From Sporosarcina ureae DSM 2281 (GTDB taxonomy: Bacteria > Bacillota > Bacilli > Bacillales_A > Planococcaceae), in NCBI RefSeq assembly GCF_000425545.1, contig NZ_AUDQ01000006.1, positions 1 to 64,000 of the forward strand: a stretch of 64,000 nt of DNA, read 5' to 3'. Below, one piece after another: positions 41,669 to 54,164 of this stretch. How positions within the stretch are numbered: the first letter of the stretch is position 1; the number at the start of each line of letters is the position of its first letter. The position numbers and the translations under genes were made by a program. The notes under the pieces were generated by a model. That model was not told the origin of the DNA, did no database searches, and was given only the letters and a program-made list of their open reading frames with translations.

Positions 41669-42955
41669 ATGACAGTTAAATGGGAAAAATTAGAAGGTAG
41701 TGAAGGGAAACTTACGTTTGAAGTTTCCGTAGATCGTTTCAACGAAGCATTAGACGAAGCGTTCAAAAAAGTAGTTAAGAAAGTACAGGCACCTGGTTTC
41801 CGTAAAGGGAAAATGCCACGTAAAATGTTCAACAAAATGTACGGTGAAGAATCACTTTACAACGATGCAATCGATATCGTACTACCTGGAGCATACTCTG
41901 CTGCAGTAGACGAAGCAGACGTTGATCCAATCGCAGCTCCTGAAATCGACATCGAAAAGCTAGAAAAAGGCGAACCTGTCGTTTTCACTGCTGTTGTAGC
42001 TCTTAAGCCAGAAGTTACGCTTGGAGAATACAAAGGTCTTGAAGTAACTCGTAAAGCAGTTGAAGTTACAGACGAGGAAGTAGACGCGCAGCTTGAACAA
42101 CGTACTGAAGCACTAGCAGAAATGGTAGTCAAAGAAGACGGCGTTGTTGAAAATGGCGATACAGCTACAATCGATTTCGAAGGATTCGCTAATGGCGAAG
42201 CATTCGAAGGCGGGCAGTCTGAAAACTACGAACTTGAAGTAGGTTCTGGTTCATTCATTCCAGGATTCGAAGAGCAAGTAGTAGGCATGAAAACAGGAGA
42301 AGAAAAAGAAATTGAAATTACTTTCCCTGAAGAATATCACGCTACTGAATTAGCTGGAAAGCCTGCTACATTCAAAGTGAAAGTTAATGAAATCAAGTCT
42401 AAAGAAGTTCCTGAACTTGATGATGAGTTAGCAAAAGAGATCGATGAAAGCGTATCTTCAGTAGAAGAACTACGTACGAAGTTGAAAGAAGAAGCTGAAG
42501 AAGTGAAAAAGAATGATTCTGACACAGCTCTTCGTGACGATTTAGTAGAACAAGCTGCAAGCAACGCTGAAATGGAAATCCCACAAGCGATGATCGATTC
42601 AGAAACGGATCGTATGATGCAGGACTTCGAACAACGTCTACAAATGCAAGGTATGAACTTAGATCTTTACTTCCAGTTCTCTGGTCAAGACGAGCAAACA
42701 CTTCGCGACCAGATGAAGGACGACGCGTTAAGCCGCGTTCGTGTTTCATTGACACTTGAAGCAATCGGCGCTGCTGAAAAAGTAGAAGTTCCAGAAGAAG
42801 AAGTAAATGCTGAACTTGAAAAGATGTCTGAGCAATTCGGTATGGACGTTGAGCAAATCAAGACAACTCTTGGTGGCACATCTGTACTTGAGAACGATCT
42901 TCGCTTCAATAAAACAGTACAACTACTTGTTGATAACGCTAAAATCATCGACTAA
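41669..42955 (+). CDS. tig: Trigger factor
   Basis: The ribosome-associated chaperone, 428 residues. The N-terminal ribosome-binding domain carries [12 protein letters not shown] (about 43-54), the FKBP-type prolyl isomerase domain lies at about 155-245 ([19 protein letters not shown]), and a helical C-terminal chaperone domain follows. ATG 41669 is eight bases after GGAGG, in place of TTG 41654. Its own promoter and terminator make it a single-gene unit ahead of clpX, the usual order in Bacilli. Confidence 0.97.
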   Translation: MTVKWEKLEGSEGKLTFEVSVDRFNEALDEAFKKVVKKVQAPGFRKGKMPRKMFNKMYGEESLYNDAIDIVLPGAYSAAVDEADVDPIAAPEIDIEKLEKGEPVVFTAVVALKPEVTLGEYKGLEVTRKAVEVTDEEVDAQLEQRTEALAEMVVKEDGVVENGDTATIDFEGFANGEAFEGGQSENYELEVGSGSFIPGFEEQVVGMKTGEEKEIEITFPEEYHATELAGKPATFKVKVNEIKSKEVPELDDELAKEIDESVSSVEELRTKLKEEAEEVKKNDSDTALRDDLVEQAASNAEMEIPQAMIDSETDRMMQDFEQRLQMQGMNLDLYFQFSGQDEQTLRDQMKDDALSRVRVSLTLEAIGAAEKVEVPEEEVNAELEKMSEQFGMDVEQIKTTLGGTSVLENDLRFNKTVQLLVDNAKIID

Positions 42956-42974
42956 TCTTTCTATATGAATGTAA

Positions 42975-43004
42975 CAAGGTACGGTTTGTCCGTACCTTGT
43001 TTTT
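42975..43004 (+). terminator. Terminator after tig
   Basis: A 10-base perfect stem (CAAGGTACGG with its complement), 5-base loop, then TTTTTC. Confidence 0.92.
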
Positions 43005-43165
43005 CTTAAATGAAACAACTTCATGTATAGACTTTGGGAAACTCCATAAGCTAGAACATAAATAATGATACATATCAGGCTGGTAGTTATCGGTCATTAA
43101 GTTCTAAATAGTTGATTAAGTCATGTTAATCTTGTAGTATATTCACTTGAATAGGGGTGAGCATA

Positions 43166-44434
43166 ATGTTCAAATTTAATGATGAAAACGATAACCTGAG
43201 CTGTTCTTTTTGCGGAAAATCTCAAGAGCAAGTCCGTAAATTAGTAGCAGGTCAAGGTGTTTATATTTGTGATGAATGCGTTGAACTTTGTGCGGAAATC
43301 GTGGAAGAGGAAGTCGGTCTTGAAGAAGGCTTCGAGCTAAAAGACGTTCCAAAACCAAGAGAGATCCAAGGTATCCTCGATGATTATATTATCGGGCAAG
43401 ATCGCGCAAAGAAATCACTCGCAGTAGCAGTATACAATCATTACAAACGGGTGAATTCAAGCAGTAAAATTGATGATGTCGAGCTGGCTAAATCCAATAT
43501 CGTCTTAATCGGCCCAACTGGTAGCGGTAAAACATTACTTGCGCAAACGTTGGCTCGTATTTTGGATGTACCATTCGCGATTGCAGATGCGACTTCATTA
43601 ACTGAAGCAGGCTACGTTGGGGAAGACGTAGAGAATATTCTCTTGAAATTGATTCAAGCAGCGGACTTCGATATTGATAAAGCTGAAAAAGGAATTATCT
43701 ACATTGATGAAATCGACAAAGTAGCTCGTAAATCTGAGAACGCATCGATTACTCGTGACGTATCCGGTGAAGGTGTACAACAAGCTTTGTTGAAGATTCT
43801 TGAAGGAACAGTTGCTAGCGTACCACCACAAGGCGGTCGTAAACATCCTCATCAAGAATTCTTGCAAATCGATACGACGAATATCTTATTTGTCGTAGGT
43901 GGAGCTTTTGATGGCATCGAAGATATCGTTAAACGCCGTATTGGCCGTAAAGTGATCGGCTTCGGCTCTGAATCCAAGCAAGAGATCAACGAAGAAGATA
44001 GCCTATTGGCTAAACTGATTCCTGAAGATCTCCAGTCATATGGTTTGATTCCAGAATTCATCGGCCGTTTGCCGGTGATTGCAACTCTCGATACATTAGA
44101 TGCGGATACATTGTATCAAATTCTAACTGAGCCGAAAAATGCGATCGTAAAACAATACCAAAAGATGGTCGAACTGGATGATGTAGAACTTCAATTTGAA
44201 GATGACGCATTGATTGAAATTGCGAAAGAAGCGATCGCTCGTAAAACGGGTGCACGTGGACTTCGTTCGATTATCGAAAACATCATGTTGGATGTAATGT
44301 ACGATCTTCCTTCACTTGAAGAAGTGAAGAAATGTATCATTACGAAGGACTCTGTTCTTGGTAAGTCGACTCCGATCTTGCACAGAGAAGTCGGATCTAT
44401 ATACGAATCAGATAGCGAAAAAAATACCGCATAA
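43166..44434 (+). CDS. clpX: ATP-dependent Clp protease ATP-binding subunit ClpX
   Basis: A 422-residue AAA+ unfoldase. The N-terminal zinc-binding domain has CSFCGKS and CDECVELC, the Walker A motif is [15 protein letters not shown], Walker B is IIYIDEIDK, and the ClpP-contact IGF loop is [12 protein letters not shown] 43166 lies eight bases after AGGGG. It delivers substrates to ClpP, which is encoded elsewhere. A long terminator follows, then lon. Confidence 0.98.
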   Translation: MFKFNDENDNLSCSFCGKSQEQVRKLVAGQGVYICDECVELCAEIVEEEVGLEEGFELKDVPKPREIQGILDDYIIGQDRAKKSLAVAVYNHYKRVNSSSKIDDVELAKSNIVLIGPTGSGKTLLAQTLARILDVPFAIADATSLTEAGYVGEDVENILLKLIQAADFDIDKAEKGIIYIDEIDKVARKSENASITRDVSGEGVQQALLKILEGTVASVPPQGGRKHPHQEFLQIDTTNILFVVGGAFDGIEDIVKRRIGRKVIGFGSESKQEINEEDSLLAKLIPEDLQSYGLIPEFIGRLPVIATLDTLDADTLYQILTEPKNAIVKQYQKMVELDDVELQFEDDALIEIAKEAIARKTGARGLRSIIENIMLDVMYDLPSLEEVKKCIITKDSVLGKSTPILHREVGSIYESDSEKNTA

Positions 44435-44452
44435 CGCCGAAAAGGCAAAAGG

Positions 44453-44499
44453 GCCGGCTCCACCGATGCGTATCTTATACGTTCGGCAGTCGGCTTTTT
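44453..44499 (+). terminator. Terminator after clpX
   Basis: GCCGGCT pairs with AGTCGGC (one G-T pair) and an inner stem CCGATGCGTA / TACGTTCGG extends it; TTTTTC follows. Confidence 0.8.
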
Positions 44500-44564
44500 C
44501 TTACATAAGATTTCATTTAAGCAGTACACATACATAAACATAATTTATTTGGAGGTGGCTTATC

Positions 44565-46886
44565 ATGCCGACGATTCAAAAACAGAACATCCCATTATTG
44601 CCACTTCGCGGAGTGATAGTGTATCCGACGATGCTTTTACATATTGATGTGGGTCGAGAACGCTCAATTTTCGCCATTGAACATTCATTAGCAGATAATC
44701 ATCAGGTTTTCCTTGCGACGCAGAAAGATTTGAGTTTGGAAAATCCAGAAAAAGAAGATTTGCATGAATTAGGTACTCTGGCGAATATCAAATCAATGAC
44801 TCAATTACCAAATGGTACGTACCGTGTGTTAATCGAAGGCATACATAGAGCAGAGTGGAGCAGTTACCAAGAAGCTGACCTGTATCCAGTTGTCAATGTC
44901 ACATGTTACGAAGAGAATGAAGAAATAGACGCGCAAGCAGAAGCGCTGATGCGGTCACTTGTTGCACAGTTCAAACGATATGCGAAGAATAGCAAACGGA
45001 TTTCAGACGAAACATTGGAGACGGTTGAAAGCATTCAAGAGCCGGGTAGATTAGCGGACATGATCGCATCGAACTTGCCATTAAAACTAACTGCCAAACA
45101 AGAAGTGCTTGAGATTCTAAACGTGCCTGATCGTTTGGAATGGCTAATCAGTCGAATGTATAATGAACAGGAAATTATGGAGCTTGAACAAAAAATTAAT
45201 GAACGCGTGAAGGAAGCAATGGAACGTACACAAAAAGAGTTTTACTTACGCGAACAATTAAAGGCGATTCAAACTGAGCTAGGCGATAAAGATGGTAAAG
45301 GTCTAGAAGTGTCCGAACTGAAAAAGAAAATCGAAAAGGCCAATATGCCGCAATCCGTGAGAGAGGCAGCAGAGCGCGAATTGGAACGTTATGAAAAAAT
45401 CCCTTCTGTTTCAGCTGAAAGTGGCATTATTCGTAATTATATTGAATGGCTCATTATGCTGCCATGGACTCATGCGACAGAAGATCAACTAGATTTGTCT
45501 CGTTCAGAAGATATATTGAATCGTGATCATGAAGGTTTGGAAAACGTTAAAGAACGGATTCTTGAATACCTAGCTGTACGTCAGATGACAAATTCTCTGC
45601 GTGGACCGATTCTTTGTCTAGATGGTCCTCCAGGTGTGGGTAAAACTTCGTTAGCCCGTTCTATCGCCGAGTCACTAGGACGTGAATTTGTACGTTTATC
45701 ACTAGGTGGTGTCCGTGATGAGTCTGAAATCCGTGGTCATCGCCGAACGTATGTAGGCGCTATGCCTGGACGTATTATCCAAAGCATGAAAAAAGCGGGC
45801 ACTGTCAACCCGGTCTTCTTACTCGATGAAATCGATAAAATGTCCAATGATTTCCGAGGAGATCCATCGTCTGCCATGCTGGAAGTGCTCGATCCTGAAC
45901 AAAACAGTAGTTTTAGCGATCATTATATAGAAGAGCCATATGATCTTTCAAGTGTATTATTCATTGCGACGTCAAATGACCTGGGGGCTATTCCCGGACC
46001 GCTGCGAGACCGTATGGAAATTATTTCGATTCCTGGTTATACAGAACAGGAAAAACAATCGATCGCTATTAATCATTTGATTCCCAAACAGATGAAGGAA
46101 CATGGCCTAAAGAAATCACAACTTCGTTTCCAGGAAGAAGCAGTACTGGAAGTCGTACGATACTATACACGTGAAGCTGGTGTGCGTTCACTTGAGCGAG
46201 AAATCGCAAGCATTTGTCGTAAAGCTGCGCGCCAAATTCTAGCAGGCGATAAGAAGAGCTTAACAGTGAGCCCGAAGTCTTTAGAAGTGTTACTTGGCAA
46301 AAAGCGTTTCCGGTTTGGGCAGGCAGAAACGGTGAATCAAGTCGGTATGGCTACTGGACTTGCCTATACATCCGTCGGCGGGGATACATTGCAAATTGAA
46401 GTATCTCTATCCCCAGGTAAAGGTAAATTATTGCTGACAGGTAAACTTGGGGATGTCATGAAGGAATCAGCACAAACGGCATTATCCTATGTTCGTTCAA
46501 AAGCCATGACATTTGATATAGATCCTGATTTCCATGAAAAATGGGATATTCATATTCACGTCCCAGAAGGTGCAACGCCAAAAGATGGACCTTCCGCGGG
46601 TATTACTATCGTCACGGCACTCGTATCCTCATTGACAGAACGCCCGATACGCCGTGAAGTCGGTATGACAGGAGAAGTGACACTGCGTGGACGTGTGCTG
46701 CCAATTGGTGGACTAAAACAAAAGACGCTTAGTGCTCACCGTGCAGGACTGCGTACGATCATCATCCCGTCTGAAAATGAACGCGATTTGGATGATATTC
46801 CAGATAGTGTAAGAAAAGAATTAACATTTAAACTAGTATCGGATGCTCATGAAGTACTCGATATCGCTTTGGAGGAAAAGAAATGA
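44565..46886 (+). CDS. lon: ATP-dependent protease Lon (LonA)
   Basis: A 773-residue Lon protease: N-terminal substrate domain, coiled coil near 185-245, AAA+ module with [20 protein letters not shown] and FLLDEIDKM, and a C-terminal serine-lysine peptidase. The catalytic Ser677 is in DGPSAG and Lys720 in GGLKQK. ATG 44565 follows GGAGGTGG. It overlaps ysxC by four bases. In B. subtilis lonB lies between clpX and lonA; here clpX and lonA are adjacent, with only a terminator between them. Confidence 0.98.
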   Translation: MPTIQKQNIPLLPLRGVIVYPTMLLHIDVGRERSIFAIEHSLADNHQVFLATQKDLSLENPEKEDLHELGTLANIKSMTQLPNGTYRVLIEGIHRAEWSSYQEADLYPVVNVTCYEENEEIDAQAEALMRSLVAQFKRYAKNSKRISDETLETVESIQEPGRLADMIASNLPLKLTAKQEVLEILNVPDRLEWLISRMYNEQEIMELEQKINERVKEAMERTQKEFYLREQLKAIQTELGDKDGKGLEVSELKKKIEKANMPQSVREAAERELERYEKIPSVSAESGIIRNYIEWLIMLPWTHATEDQLDLSRSEDILNRDHEGLENVKERILEYLAVRQMTNSLRGPILCLDGPPGVGKTSLARSIAESLGREFVRLSLGGVRDESEIRGHRRTYVGAMPGRIIQSMKKAGTVNPVFLLDEIDKMSNDFRGDPSSAMLEVLDPEQNSSFSDHYIEEPYDLSSVLFIATSNDLGAIPGPLRDRMEIISIPGYTEQEKQSIAINHLIPKQMKEHGLKKSQLRFQEEAVLEVVRYYTREAGVRSLEREIASICRKAARQILAGDKKSLTVSPKSLEVLLGKKRFRFGQAETVNQVGMATGLAYTSVGGDTLQIEVSLSPGKGKLLLTGKLGDVMKESAQTALSYVRSKAMTFDIDPDFHEKWDIHIHVPEGATPKDGPSAGITIVTALVSSLTERPIRREVGMTGEVTLRGRVLPIGGLKQKTLSAHRAGLRTIIIPSENERDLDDIPDSVRKELTFKLVSDAHEVLDIALEEKK

Positions 46887-47464
46887 AAGTCCATAACGTT
46901 GAAATGATTATGAGTGCGGTTAGACCTGAACAATACCCAACAGAAGGTTATCCTGAATTTGCTTTAGCCGGGCGTTCAAATGTAGGTAAATCTTCCTTCA
47001 TTAACAAAATGATCGGGCGTAAAAGCTTGGCACGTACATCTTCAAAACCAGGGAAGACCCAAACACTCAATTTCTATAAAATCGAAGAAAAATTATTTTT
47101 CGTTGACGTACCAGGGTACGGCTATGCGAAAGTTTCGAAAACCGAAAAAGAAAAATGGGGCGGTATGATCGAACAATACATCACGTCACGTGAAGAATTA
47201 CGTGCAGTAGTACAGATTGTTGATTTGCGCCATCCGCCGACAAAAGATGACTGCATGATGCACGACTTCCTGTCTCATTACAATATCCCTACGATCGTCA
47301 TTGCAACAAAAGCAGATAAAATACCTAAAGGTAAATGGGAAAAACATAAGAAGATCGTGCGGACAACATTTAACATGGAAATACACGAGCCGCTAATCCT
47401 GTTTTCATCTGAAAAGGGAATGGGTATGGATGAAGCATGGCGTGAAATTGAAAGTCGCATGTAA
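46883..47464 (+). CDS. ysxC: Ribosome-biogenesis GTPase YsxC/EngB
   Basis: This 193-residue TrmE/EngB-type GTPase has G1 [12 protein letters not shown]2 around [12 protein letters not shown]3 DVPGYGYA and G4 TKADKIP. It assists 50S ribosomal subunit assembly. ATG 46883 overlaps the lon stop as ATGA, so the two are translationally coupled, the conserved Bacilli arrangement. Confidence 0.97.
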   Translation: MKVHNVEMIMSAVRPEQYPTEGYPEFALAGRSNVGKSSFINKMIGRKSLARTSSKPGKTQTLNFYKIEEKLFFVDVPGYGYAKVSKTEKEKWGGMIEQYITSREELRAVVQIVDLRHPPTKDDCMMHDFLSHYNIPTIVIATKADKIPKGKWEKHKKIVRTTFNMEIHEPLILFSSEKGMGMDEAWREIESRM

Positions 47465-47525
47465 GTAATGAGTTGTTATGATGGAATTGCTACATTATGA
47501 CTTCAAACGTTGTTCACAATTTGCA

Positions 47526-47555
47526 TTCCGACTAAAGCGCTATGTATGTTATAAT
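47526..47555 (+). promoter_or_regulatory. Probable extended -10 promoter of hemA
   Basis: TGTTATAAT has an extended -10 (TG at 47547-47548, TATAAT at 47550-47555) with a weak -35 (TTCCGA) 18 bases upstream. It lies 38 bases before the hemA start. Confidence 0.6.
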
Positions 47556-47593
47556 GAATGTACGAAAAAGATTCCGAAAGGTGTGAGCACCTA

Positions 47594-48970
47594 ATGTATA
47601 CAGTCGTTGTCGGTGTTAACCACCGAACCGCCCCTGTCGAAATTAGAGAGAAGCTATCATTCGTTGAGGCTGATTTGCCACAAGCGATGCAAACATTGCA
47701 ACAACAAAAGAGCATCTTAGAAAACGTCATTGTTTCTACTTGTAACCGCACAGAAATCTATGCGGTGGTTGATCAGATTCATACTGGACGATATTATATA
47801 AAAAAATTCCTTGCTGATTGGTTCTCTATTCCTATGGAGGAATTCTCCAGTCACTTGATTATTCATGAAGAAGATGGTGCAGTGGAACACTTATTACGTG
47901 TAACTGCAGGCATTGATTCCATGGTACTCGGTGAAACGCAAATATTAGGACAAGTTCGCAGTAGTTTTTTCGCTGCACAAAATATTGGTACAACAGGTAC
48001 CGTATTTAATGAATTATTCAAACAAGCGATCACAACAGCGAAGAGAGCACATACCGACACAGCAATTGGTGAAAATGCCGTGTCAGTTTCTTATGCAGCA
48101 GTAGAACTGGGTAGAAAGATTTTCGGTTCACTAAAGGATAAGCATATTGCCATTCTTGGTGCAGGTACGATGGGTGAATTAGCAGTTGAGAACTTGCAGG
48201 GAAGTGGTGTTGGGAAGATTACCGTAATCAACCGAACATTCTCTAAGGCAGAAACTCTAGCGGCGAAATTTAATGGTGAAGCGAAATCTATGCAAGAGTT
48301 GCAGTGTTTGTTACTCGAAGCGGATATTTTAATCAGTTCAACGGGCGCTACTGAATACGTTATCGATTATGAATTAATGGATTATGTCGAGAGACTACGT
48401 AAAGGCAAGCCGCTATTCATGGTGGATATCGCTGTGCCACGTGATCTTGATCCGAAAATTGGTGAATTGAGCAGTGTATTCTTGTATGATATCGATGATC
48501 TTCAAGGTATTGTCGAAGCAAACTTGGCTGAACGTAAGCGTGCAGCTGATGAGATCGGTCTGATGATTGAACAAGAAGTTGTTGCGTTTAAAGAATGGTT
48601 AACAACACTTGGCGTCGTGCCGATGATCTCTGCACTACGCAAGAAGGCGAGTCGTATTCAGAGTGAAACAATGATCAGCATCGAAAATAAAATGCCGGAT
48701 TTAACAGAACGTGAAAAGAAGGTTCTGAACAAGCATACAAAGTCAATTATTAATCAATTACTAAAAGAACCTATTCTACAGGCTAAAGAATTATCTACTG
48801 ATAAAAAAGCAGCGGAGAAACTCGCACTTTTCGAACAAATCTTTGGAATTTCCGAAGATGTCGTAACAGAAAAGGAACAGCTGGCATTACAAGCAAAAGA
48901 ACGTCTTCAAAAACGTGCTGATCAAAAATCAGATGTTGTTGATGTGACGAACTTACATTATCAACACTAA
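47594..48970 (+). CDS. hemA: Glutamyl-tRNA reductase
   Basis: First committed enzyme of C5 heme synthesis, 458 residues. The nucleophile Cys50 is in [21 protein letters not shown], the NADPH domain ([14 protein letters not shown]) and the C-terminal helical dimerisation domain follow. ATG 47594 lies ten bases after AAAGGTG. It is the first gene of the hem cluster, but a terminator-like hairpin follows it before hemX. Confidence 0.97.
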   Translation: MYTVVVGVNHRTAPVEIREKLSFVEADLPQAMQTLQQQKSILENVIVSTCNRTEIYAVVDQIHTGRYYIKKFLADWFSIPMEEFSSHLIIHEEDGAVEHLLRVTAGIDSMVLGETQILGQVRSSFFAAQNIGTTGTVFNELFKQAITTAKRAHTDTAIGENAVSVSYAAVELGRKIFGSLKDKHIAILGAGTMGELAVENLQGSGVGKITVINRTFSKAETLAAKFNGEAKSMQELQCLLLEADILISSTGATEYVIDYELMDYVERLRKGKPLFMVDIAVPRDLDPKIGELSSVFLYDIDDLQGIVEANLAERKRAADEIGLMIEQEVVAFKEWLTTLGVVPMISALRKKASRIQSETMISIENKMPDLTEREKKVLNKHTKSIINQLLKEPILQAKELSTDKKAAEKLALFEQIFGISEDVVTEKEQLALQAKERLQKRADQKSDVVDVTNLHYQH

Positions 48971-48974
48971 TCCC

Positions 48975-49026
48975 AGGTGGTTCTGTATCTGTCTTTCACA
49001 AGAACGGTACAGGCCCACCTTTTTTA
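48975..49026 (+). terminator. Terminator-like hairpin between hemA and hemX
   Basis: AGGTGG...CTGTA pairs with TACAGG..CCACCT (two mismatches), followed by TTTTTT. It stands inside the hem gene order, 220 bases before hemX, and may act as partial terminator or attenuator. Confidence 0.7.
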
Positions 49027-49192
49027 ATGCAGGTAAATATACTATATATGTATAAGTATTCATGTCACTAGTAAAAAGATGCTTTCCATGGATGCAATTA
49101 TTTGCAGTATCACCCTCTCATTTGAGACAATGAAGACGAACACACCTTACTATCAAAAGAGAGGTTTTCGCTTGAAAGGCAGAGAATAGCAT

Positions 49193-50023
49193 ATGGTTGA
49201 TTTAACCGTCGCAAGACTTCAGGAATTCATGATTGTTCTTTATGCCCTCGGTCTTGTTTTTTACTTTATTGATTACTTGAAGAAGTCAAAAGCTGTCCAT
49301 CGTATTGCTTTTTGGCTCATCGTTACCGTATGGCTTACACAAACCGCAATTTTATCACTTTATATTATTCAGATGAAACGCTTTCCGGTATTATCGTTAG
49401 TTGAAGGAATATATTTTTATGTGTGGTTGCTGGTCACATTATCTATCGTGTTCCAGTTGATTTATAAAGTAAACTTCATGGTGTTTTTCACAAATATTAT
49501 TGGATTTGCATTTTTAATGATTCATGTCTTTTCCAATTTGAAATACACAGCATCCACTGTTGGTGATTCGCTCATTTCAGAAGTACTATTTGTTCATATT
49601 ACGTCAGCAATCCTCTCGTATGCAGTGTTCGCATTAGCATTTGTTTTTGCGGTATTATATTTGATTGTTTATAACGTATTGAAAAGTAAAAAGTTTGGAA
49701 AACGATTTTCCAGTCTACCTAATTTACATCAGACGATGACGGGGATGAAAATGTCGATTTATACCGGCATTCCGATTTTATTCGTTAGTTTATTATTCGG
49801 AGTTCAATGGGCGTACGTAGCGCTTGAACACTGGTCTCCTTTTGATGTGAAAATTATGGGGTCATTTGCAGTATTACTCATCTATTCTTCAGTTATTTAT
49901 TTCAACTATAAGGGAAAGCTTCAATCAATGGAGTTTGCCTGGATGACGATATTTGCATTTCTCTTAACGGTCGTTAATTTCTTTTTGGGCAGTACGCTGT
50001 CACAATTTCATTTATGGATATAG
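49193..50023 (+). CDS. hemX: HemX-type membrane protein (cytochrome c assembly family)
   Basis: This 276-residue protein has about eight membrane segments and the pattern of the CcmC/HemX family (SLVEGIYFYVWLL near 66, HITSAILSYAVFALAF near 135). In B. subtilis HemX lowers the level of HemA, and the gene holds the same place in the cluster. ATG 49193 has only a weak AAAGG site some distance upstream. It lies 15 bases ahead of hemC. Confidence 0.92.
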   Translation: MVDLTVARLQEFMIVLYALGLVFYFIDYLKKSKAVHRIAFWLIVTVWLTQTAILSLYIIQMKRFPVLSLVEGIYFYVWLLVTLSIVFQLIYKVNFMVFFTNIIGFAFLMIHVFSNLKYTASTVGDSLISEVLFVHITSAILSYAVFALAFVFAVLYLIVYNVLKSKKFGKRFSSLPNLHQTMTGMKMSIYTGIPILFVSLLFGVQWAYVALEHWSPFDVKIMGSFAVLLIYSSVIYFNYKGKLQSMEFAWMTIFAFLLTVVNFFLGSTLSQFHLWI

Positions 50024-50038
50024 GAAAGGAAGAGTTTT

Positions 50039-50968
50039 GTGAGAAAAATTATTGTAGGTTCACGAAGAAGTAAACTAGCATTAACTCAAACGAAATGGTT
50101 CATCGAACAAATGAAGCAGGCGGGTGCACCATTTGAGTTTGAAGTAAAAGAGATCGTGACGAAAGGCGATCAAATCTTGGACGTCATGTTGTCAAAAGTT
50201 GGCGGTAAAGGATTATTCGTAAAAGAAATTCAGCAAGCATTATTTGATAAAGAAATTGATTTTGCCGTACATAGCATGAAAGATATGCCTGCGGTAATTC
50301 CAGACGGTTTGACTGTCGGCTGTATTCCTAAACGTGTAGATCCACGCGATGCATACATCGCAAACGATCATGTTCGCTTCATGGACTTGCCAATCGGAGC
50401 GGTTGTCGGTACATCTAGTCTTCGTCGCAGTTCACAGTTATTAATGTTGCGTCCAGATATTGAAATTAAGTGGATTCGCGGTAACATTGATACACGCTTA
50501 CGTAAATTACGTGACGGTGAATTTGACGCAATTCTCTTAGCAGCTGCAGGACTTAAGCGTATGGGTTGGGATGATAACATCGTCACAGAACACCTCTCGC
50601 TTGAAGATTGTATCCCAGCAGTAGGACAAGGTGCATTAGCGATTGAATGTCGTGAAGATGATGCGGAATTACTAAATGAACTGGCGAAACTCACGGATGA
50701 GAAGACTTGGGTTGAGTTACAGGCCGAGCGCACGTTCCTTAATGAAATGGATGGTTCTTGCCAAGTACCTATCGGTGGATTTGCAACGTATGATGGTAAT
50801 GAAGTGGAAATGACTGGCTTCATCGCGTCTCCGGATGCAATTCAAGTGTTCCGGGAAACGGTGAAAGGAACAGATCCTGTTGCAGTTGGTAAAGAAGTCA
50901 GCAAAATTTTACGTGACCAAGGTGCTGCTGAAGTAATCAAGAAAGTGAAGGCGGAAATGGATGCGTAA
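50039..50968 (+). CDS. hemC: Porphobilinogen deaminase (hydroxymethylbilane synthase)
   Basis: A 309-residue deaminase. [13 protein letters not shown] at the start, HSMKDMP, and the dipyrromethane cofactor attachment residue Cys241 in [11 protein letters not shown] 50039 follows AGGAAAGGA. It joins four porphobilinogens. The gene overlaps hemD by eight bases. Confidence 0.97.
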   Translation: MRKIIVGSRRSKLALTQTKWFIEQMKQAGAPFEFEVKEIVTKGDQILDVMLSKVGGKGLFVKEIQQALFDKEIDFAVHSMKDMPAVIPDGLTVGCIPKRVDPRDAYIANDHVRFMDLPIGAVVGTSSLRRSSQLLMLRPDIEIKWIRGNIDTRLRKLRDGEFDAILLAAAGLKRMGWDDNIVTEHLSLEDCIPAVGQGALAIECREDDAELLNELAKLTDEKTWVELQAERTFLNEMDGSCQVPIGGFATYDGNEVEMTGFIASPDAIQVFRETVKGTDPVAVGKEVSKILRDQGAAEVIKKVKAEMDA

Positions 50969-51725
50969 CGCATTACCGCTAGCAGGAGAAACGGTTATTT
51001 TCACCGGAACACCAAAATCTACGGAAGCGGCCGAACTTGTGAAAAAGTACGGCGGCATTCCGGTTTCGATTCCCCTTATTGAAGTGGGAGAAATACAGAA
51101 GAAGGCTGATCAGCAAAAGTTGCAACAAGCAATGAAAGCTGATTGGCTCATTTTTACGAGCCAATCAGCAGTTGCTGCATTCCGTGCGAAAATGTTACGG
51201 TTCAATGTAACAGCGGATACGTTTAACGGAAAAGTTGCCGCGGTCGGAACGCGAACAGCGGCTGCGCTAGATCGACTCGGTTTTGCTGTATCTTTCATTC
51301 CTAGCGTGTTTAGTGCAGATGTTTTCGTCAAACAGTTTAATCCGAAAAAGTCAGAACGATTACATGTGGTCTTTTTGAAAGGTTCTCTCGCAGGAAGTTT
51401 AATTCGTGAGGAGTTGCCGTTTCATGTATCGGAATGGACAGTCTATGAGACCAAGAGTGCAACGAGTGAAATAGATAAATTGAGTCGCTTTATACTTCAT
51501 AAAAATCAGGTGTCCGTACTGTTCGCAAGTCCGTCAGCGGTGGAAGTGTTCTCTTCACGTATTGCACCGAAAACGACGTGGTTTGGTTTTACGGTTTGCG
51601 CAATTGGACATGTTACGGAGCGTGCACTGTTAAAAGTAGGTGCGCCCGTTCACGTCAAACCTGAAACGTATACATTAGTCGAGCTAGTCCATGAACTGGC
51701 CAAACGAAAGGGAGAATTCAAATGA
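50961..51725 (+). CDS. hemD: Uroporphyrinogen-III synthase
   Basis: A 254-residue two-domain synthase of low sequence conservation, recognised by the pattern [11 protein letters not shown] (about 62-72), [12 protein letters not shown] and [12 protein letters not shown], and by its place between hemC and hemB. ATG 50961 lies inside the end of hemC. It closes and inverts the D ring of hydroxymethylbilane. Confidence 0.95.
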   Translation: MRNALPLAGETVIFTGTPKSTEAAELVKKYGGIPVSIPLIEVGEIQKKADQQKLQQAMKADWLIFTSQSAVAAFRAKMLRFNVTADTFNGKVAAVGTRTAAALDRLGFAVSFIPSVFSADVFVKQFNPKKSERLHVVFLKGSLAGSLIREELPFHVSEWTVYETKSATSEIDKLSRFILHKNQVSVLFASPSAVEVFSSRIAPKTTWFGFTVCAIGHVTERALLKVGAPVHVKPETYTLVELVHELAKRKGEFK

Positions 51726-52702
51726 ATCCAATAGAATTTAAGCGTCATCGTAGACTTCGTACACATCCGACCGTTCGAGCGATGGTAAGAGAGACGGAAA
51801 TTAAAGCAGCGGATTTCATTTATCCTATCTTTGTTACAGAAGGCGAGAACGTACGTAATCCTATCGCTTCCATGCCAGGAGTAGATCAGTTTTCAATTGA
51901 TTTATTATTGAAAGAGACGGATGAAGTAGTCGAATTAGGTATTTCCTCTATTATTTTATTCGGTATTCCTTCCGAAAAGGACGCAACCGGTTCTGAATCA
52001 TATGACGACGAAGGAATCATTCAGCGTGCAACACGCGCAGTGAAAGAACGTCACCCGCAATTAGTCGTAGTAGCAGATACTTGCTTATGCGAGTATACAG
52101 ATCACGGTCACTGTGGCGTTATTCATGACAATGATGTAGATAATGATGCCAGCCTTGTATTGCTTGCCAAGACAGCGGTCAGTCAAGCGAAAGCGGGAGC
52201 GGATATTATTGCGCCATCGAATATGATGGACGGATTTGTGGCAGTTATTCGTCAAGCACTAGATGATGCAGGGTTCCAAAACATTCCGATCATGTCGTAT
52301 GCAGTTAAATATGCATCTGCTTATTACGGTCCGTTCCGTGAAGCAGCGCAATCCACACCACAATTTGGTGATCGTAAAACGTATCAAATGGATCCGGCAA
52401 ACCGTATGGAGGCCATGCGTGAAGCGGAAACTGATATTCTTGAAGGTGCGGACTTCTTAATTGTTAAGCCGGCATTGTCTTACCTTGATATCATTCGCGA
52501 CGTGAAGAATCATGTATTATTGCCTGTCGTAGCTTATAATGTCAGTGGAGAATATGCTATGGTCAAAGCTGCTGCGTTAAATGGCTGGGTAGATGAGAAG
52601 AAAATTGTATTAGAAACGTTAACAAGTATGAAGCGTGCAGGCGCAGATATCATCATGACGTATCATGCAAAAGATGCTGCTCGCTGGTTGGAGGAGAAGT
52701 AA
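51722..52702 (+). CDS. hemB: Delta-aminolevulinic acid dehydratase (porphobilinogen synthase)
   Basis: This 326-residue TIM-barrel enzyme has a cysteine-rich zinc site ([14 protein letters not shown]), [12 protein letters not shown] with a Schiff-base lysine and [11 protein letters not shown]. The three cysteines mark the zinc-dependent class. ATG 51722 overlaps the hemD stop by four bases. Confidence 0.98.
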   Translation: MNPIEFKRHRRLRTHPTVRAMVRETEIKAADFIYPIFVTEGENVRNPIASMPGVDQFSIDLLLKETDEVVELGISSIILFGIPSEKDATGSESYDDEGIIQRATRAVKERHPQLVVVADTCLCEYTDHGHCGVIHDNDVDNDASLVLLAKTAVSQAKAGADIIAPSNMMDGFVAVIRQALDDAGFQNIPIMSYAVKYASAYYGPFREAAQSTPQFGDRKTYQMDPANRMEAMREAETDILEGADFLIVKPALSYLDIIRDVKNHVLLPVVAYNVSGEYAMVKAAALNGWVDEKKIVLETLTSMKRAGADIIMTYHAKDAARWLEEK

Positions 52703-52703
52703 T

Positions 52704-53999
52704 ATGGGACAAAAAACATATACAAAATCTAAACAGGCATTCAAAGAAGCAGTTGAGTTAATGCCAGGTGGCGTCAACTCACCAGTTCGTGGATTCAAAT
52801 CAGTCAACATGGATCCGATCTTTATGGAAAGTGGTAAAGGTGCGATTATTAAGGATATCGATGGCAATGAATATATAGATTACATTCTGTCTTGGGGTCC
52901 TCTAATCCTAGGACACACACACCCTGATGTAGTATCAGCAATTCAGAAAGTAGCTGAAACAGGTACAAGCTTCGGAGCACCTACTCTTCTAGAGAATGAA
53001 TTGGCAGAGCTAGTAATCGACCGTGTACCATCCATCGAAATGGTACGTATGGTATCTTCCGGTACGGAGGCGACGATGAGTGCACTTCGTTTAGCTCGAG
53101 GCTATACGAAGCGTAATAAAATCCTCAAATTCGAAGGCTGCTATCATGGGCATGCGGATTCCTTGCTCATTAAAGCGGGATCCGGCGTTGCTACATTAGG
53201 TTTACCTGATAGCCCTGGAGTACCTGAATCGATTGCGTCTAACACAATCACGGTTCCATATAACGACCTTGAAAGTGTCAAATTGGCTATTAAAGAATAC
53301 GGGGACGACCTTGCTGCAATTATTGTAGAACCAGTTGCAGGAAACATGGGTGTTGTAGGACCTGATAACGGCTTCCTTAAAGGCTTACGTGAGTTGACAG
53401 AAGAAAATGGTTCATTACTAATCTTTGATGAAGTCATGACCGGATTCCGTGTAGGGTATAAATGTGCACAAGGTCATTTCAACATCAAACCGGACCTAAC
53501 ATGTCTTGGTAAAGTAATTGGTGGTGGACTGCCTGTAGGAGCGTATGGCGGTTCTCGCGAGATTATGGAACATGTAGCGCCTGCAGGAACTATTTATCAG
53601 GCGGGTACATTGTCTGGTAATCCATTAGCAATGACAGCAGGTATTGAAACGTTGAGAAAGTTGACGCCGAAAACATACGAACACTTCATCCAGCTTGGTG
53701 ATCAGTTGGAAGAAGGCTTCCGCGCAGCAGCGAAAGCTAATAATATTCCGCATACCGTCAACCGTGCAGGTTCGATGATCGGGTTCTTCTTTACGGATCA
53801 ACGTGTTAATAACTACGATAAAGCGAAGACATCTGATTTGGAGTTGTTTGCAGAGTATTACCGTCTGATGGCAGAAGAAGGTATTTTATTACCACCTTCC
53901 CAATTCGAAGGAATGTTCTTGTCAGCAGCACACACAGAAGAGCATATCGTAAAAACTGTGGAAGCATTCCATAAAGTGTTTGAGAAATTGAAGCGATAA
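52704..53999 (+). CDS. hemL: Glutamate-1-semialdehyde 2,1-aminomutase
   Basis: A 431-residue PLP enzyme. [12 protein letters not shown] at the start, the phosphate-site stretch [28 protein letters not shown], and Lys270 in [17 protein letters not shown], which binds PLP. ATG 52704 follows GGAGGAGA one base after the hemB stop. It makes 5-aminolevulinate and ends the hem run with a terminator. Confidence 0.98.
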   Translation: MGQKTYTKSKQAFKEAVELMPGGVNSPVRGFKSVNMDPIFMESGKGAIIKDIDGNEYIDYILSWGPLILGHTHPDVVSAIQKVAETGTSFGAPTLLENELAELVIDRVPSIEMVRMVSSGTEATMSALRLARGYTKRNKILKFEGCYHGHADSLLIKAGSGVATLGLPDSPGVPESIASNTITVPYNDLESVKLAIKEYGDDLAAIIVEPVAGNMGVVGPDNGFLKGLRELTEENGSLLIFDEVMTGFRVGYKCAQGHFNIKPDLTCLGKVIGGGLPVGAYGGSREIMEHVAPAGTIYQAGTLSGNPLAMTAGIETLRKLTPKTYEHFIQLGDQLEEGFRAAAKANNIPHTVNRAGSMIGFFFTDQRVNNYDKAKTSDLELFAEYYRLMAEEGILLPPSQFEGMFLSAAHTEEHIVKTVEAFHKVFEKLKR

Positions 54000-54004
54000 T
54001 AAAG

Positions 54005-54041
54005 AAGCGTCAGGCAAAATTATTTGCTTGGCGCTTTTTTT
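54005..54041 (+). terminator. Terminator after hemL
   Basis: A 14-pair stem with two G-T pairs (AAGCGTCAGGCAAA with TTTGCTTGGCGCTT), then TTTTT. Confidence 0.88.
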
Positions 54042-54164
54042 GATAAAAATTTGTGGAATAGCGCGATAGCCATTATTTCATTTCCAATCTACGCTATACT
54101 TCACTTCTAAACTCCTCCATTTTTTCATATAGTAGCCTGAGTTAAGAAAAGGAGTGAAGCGAAA

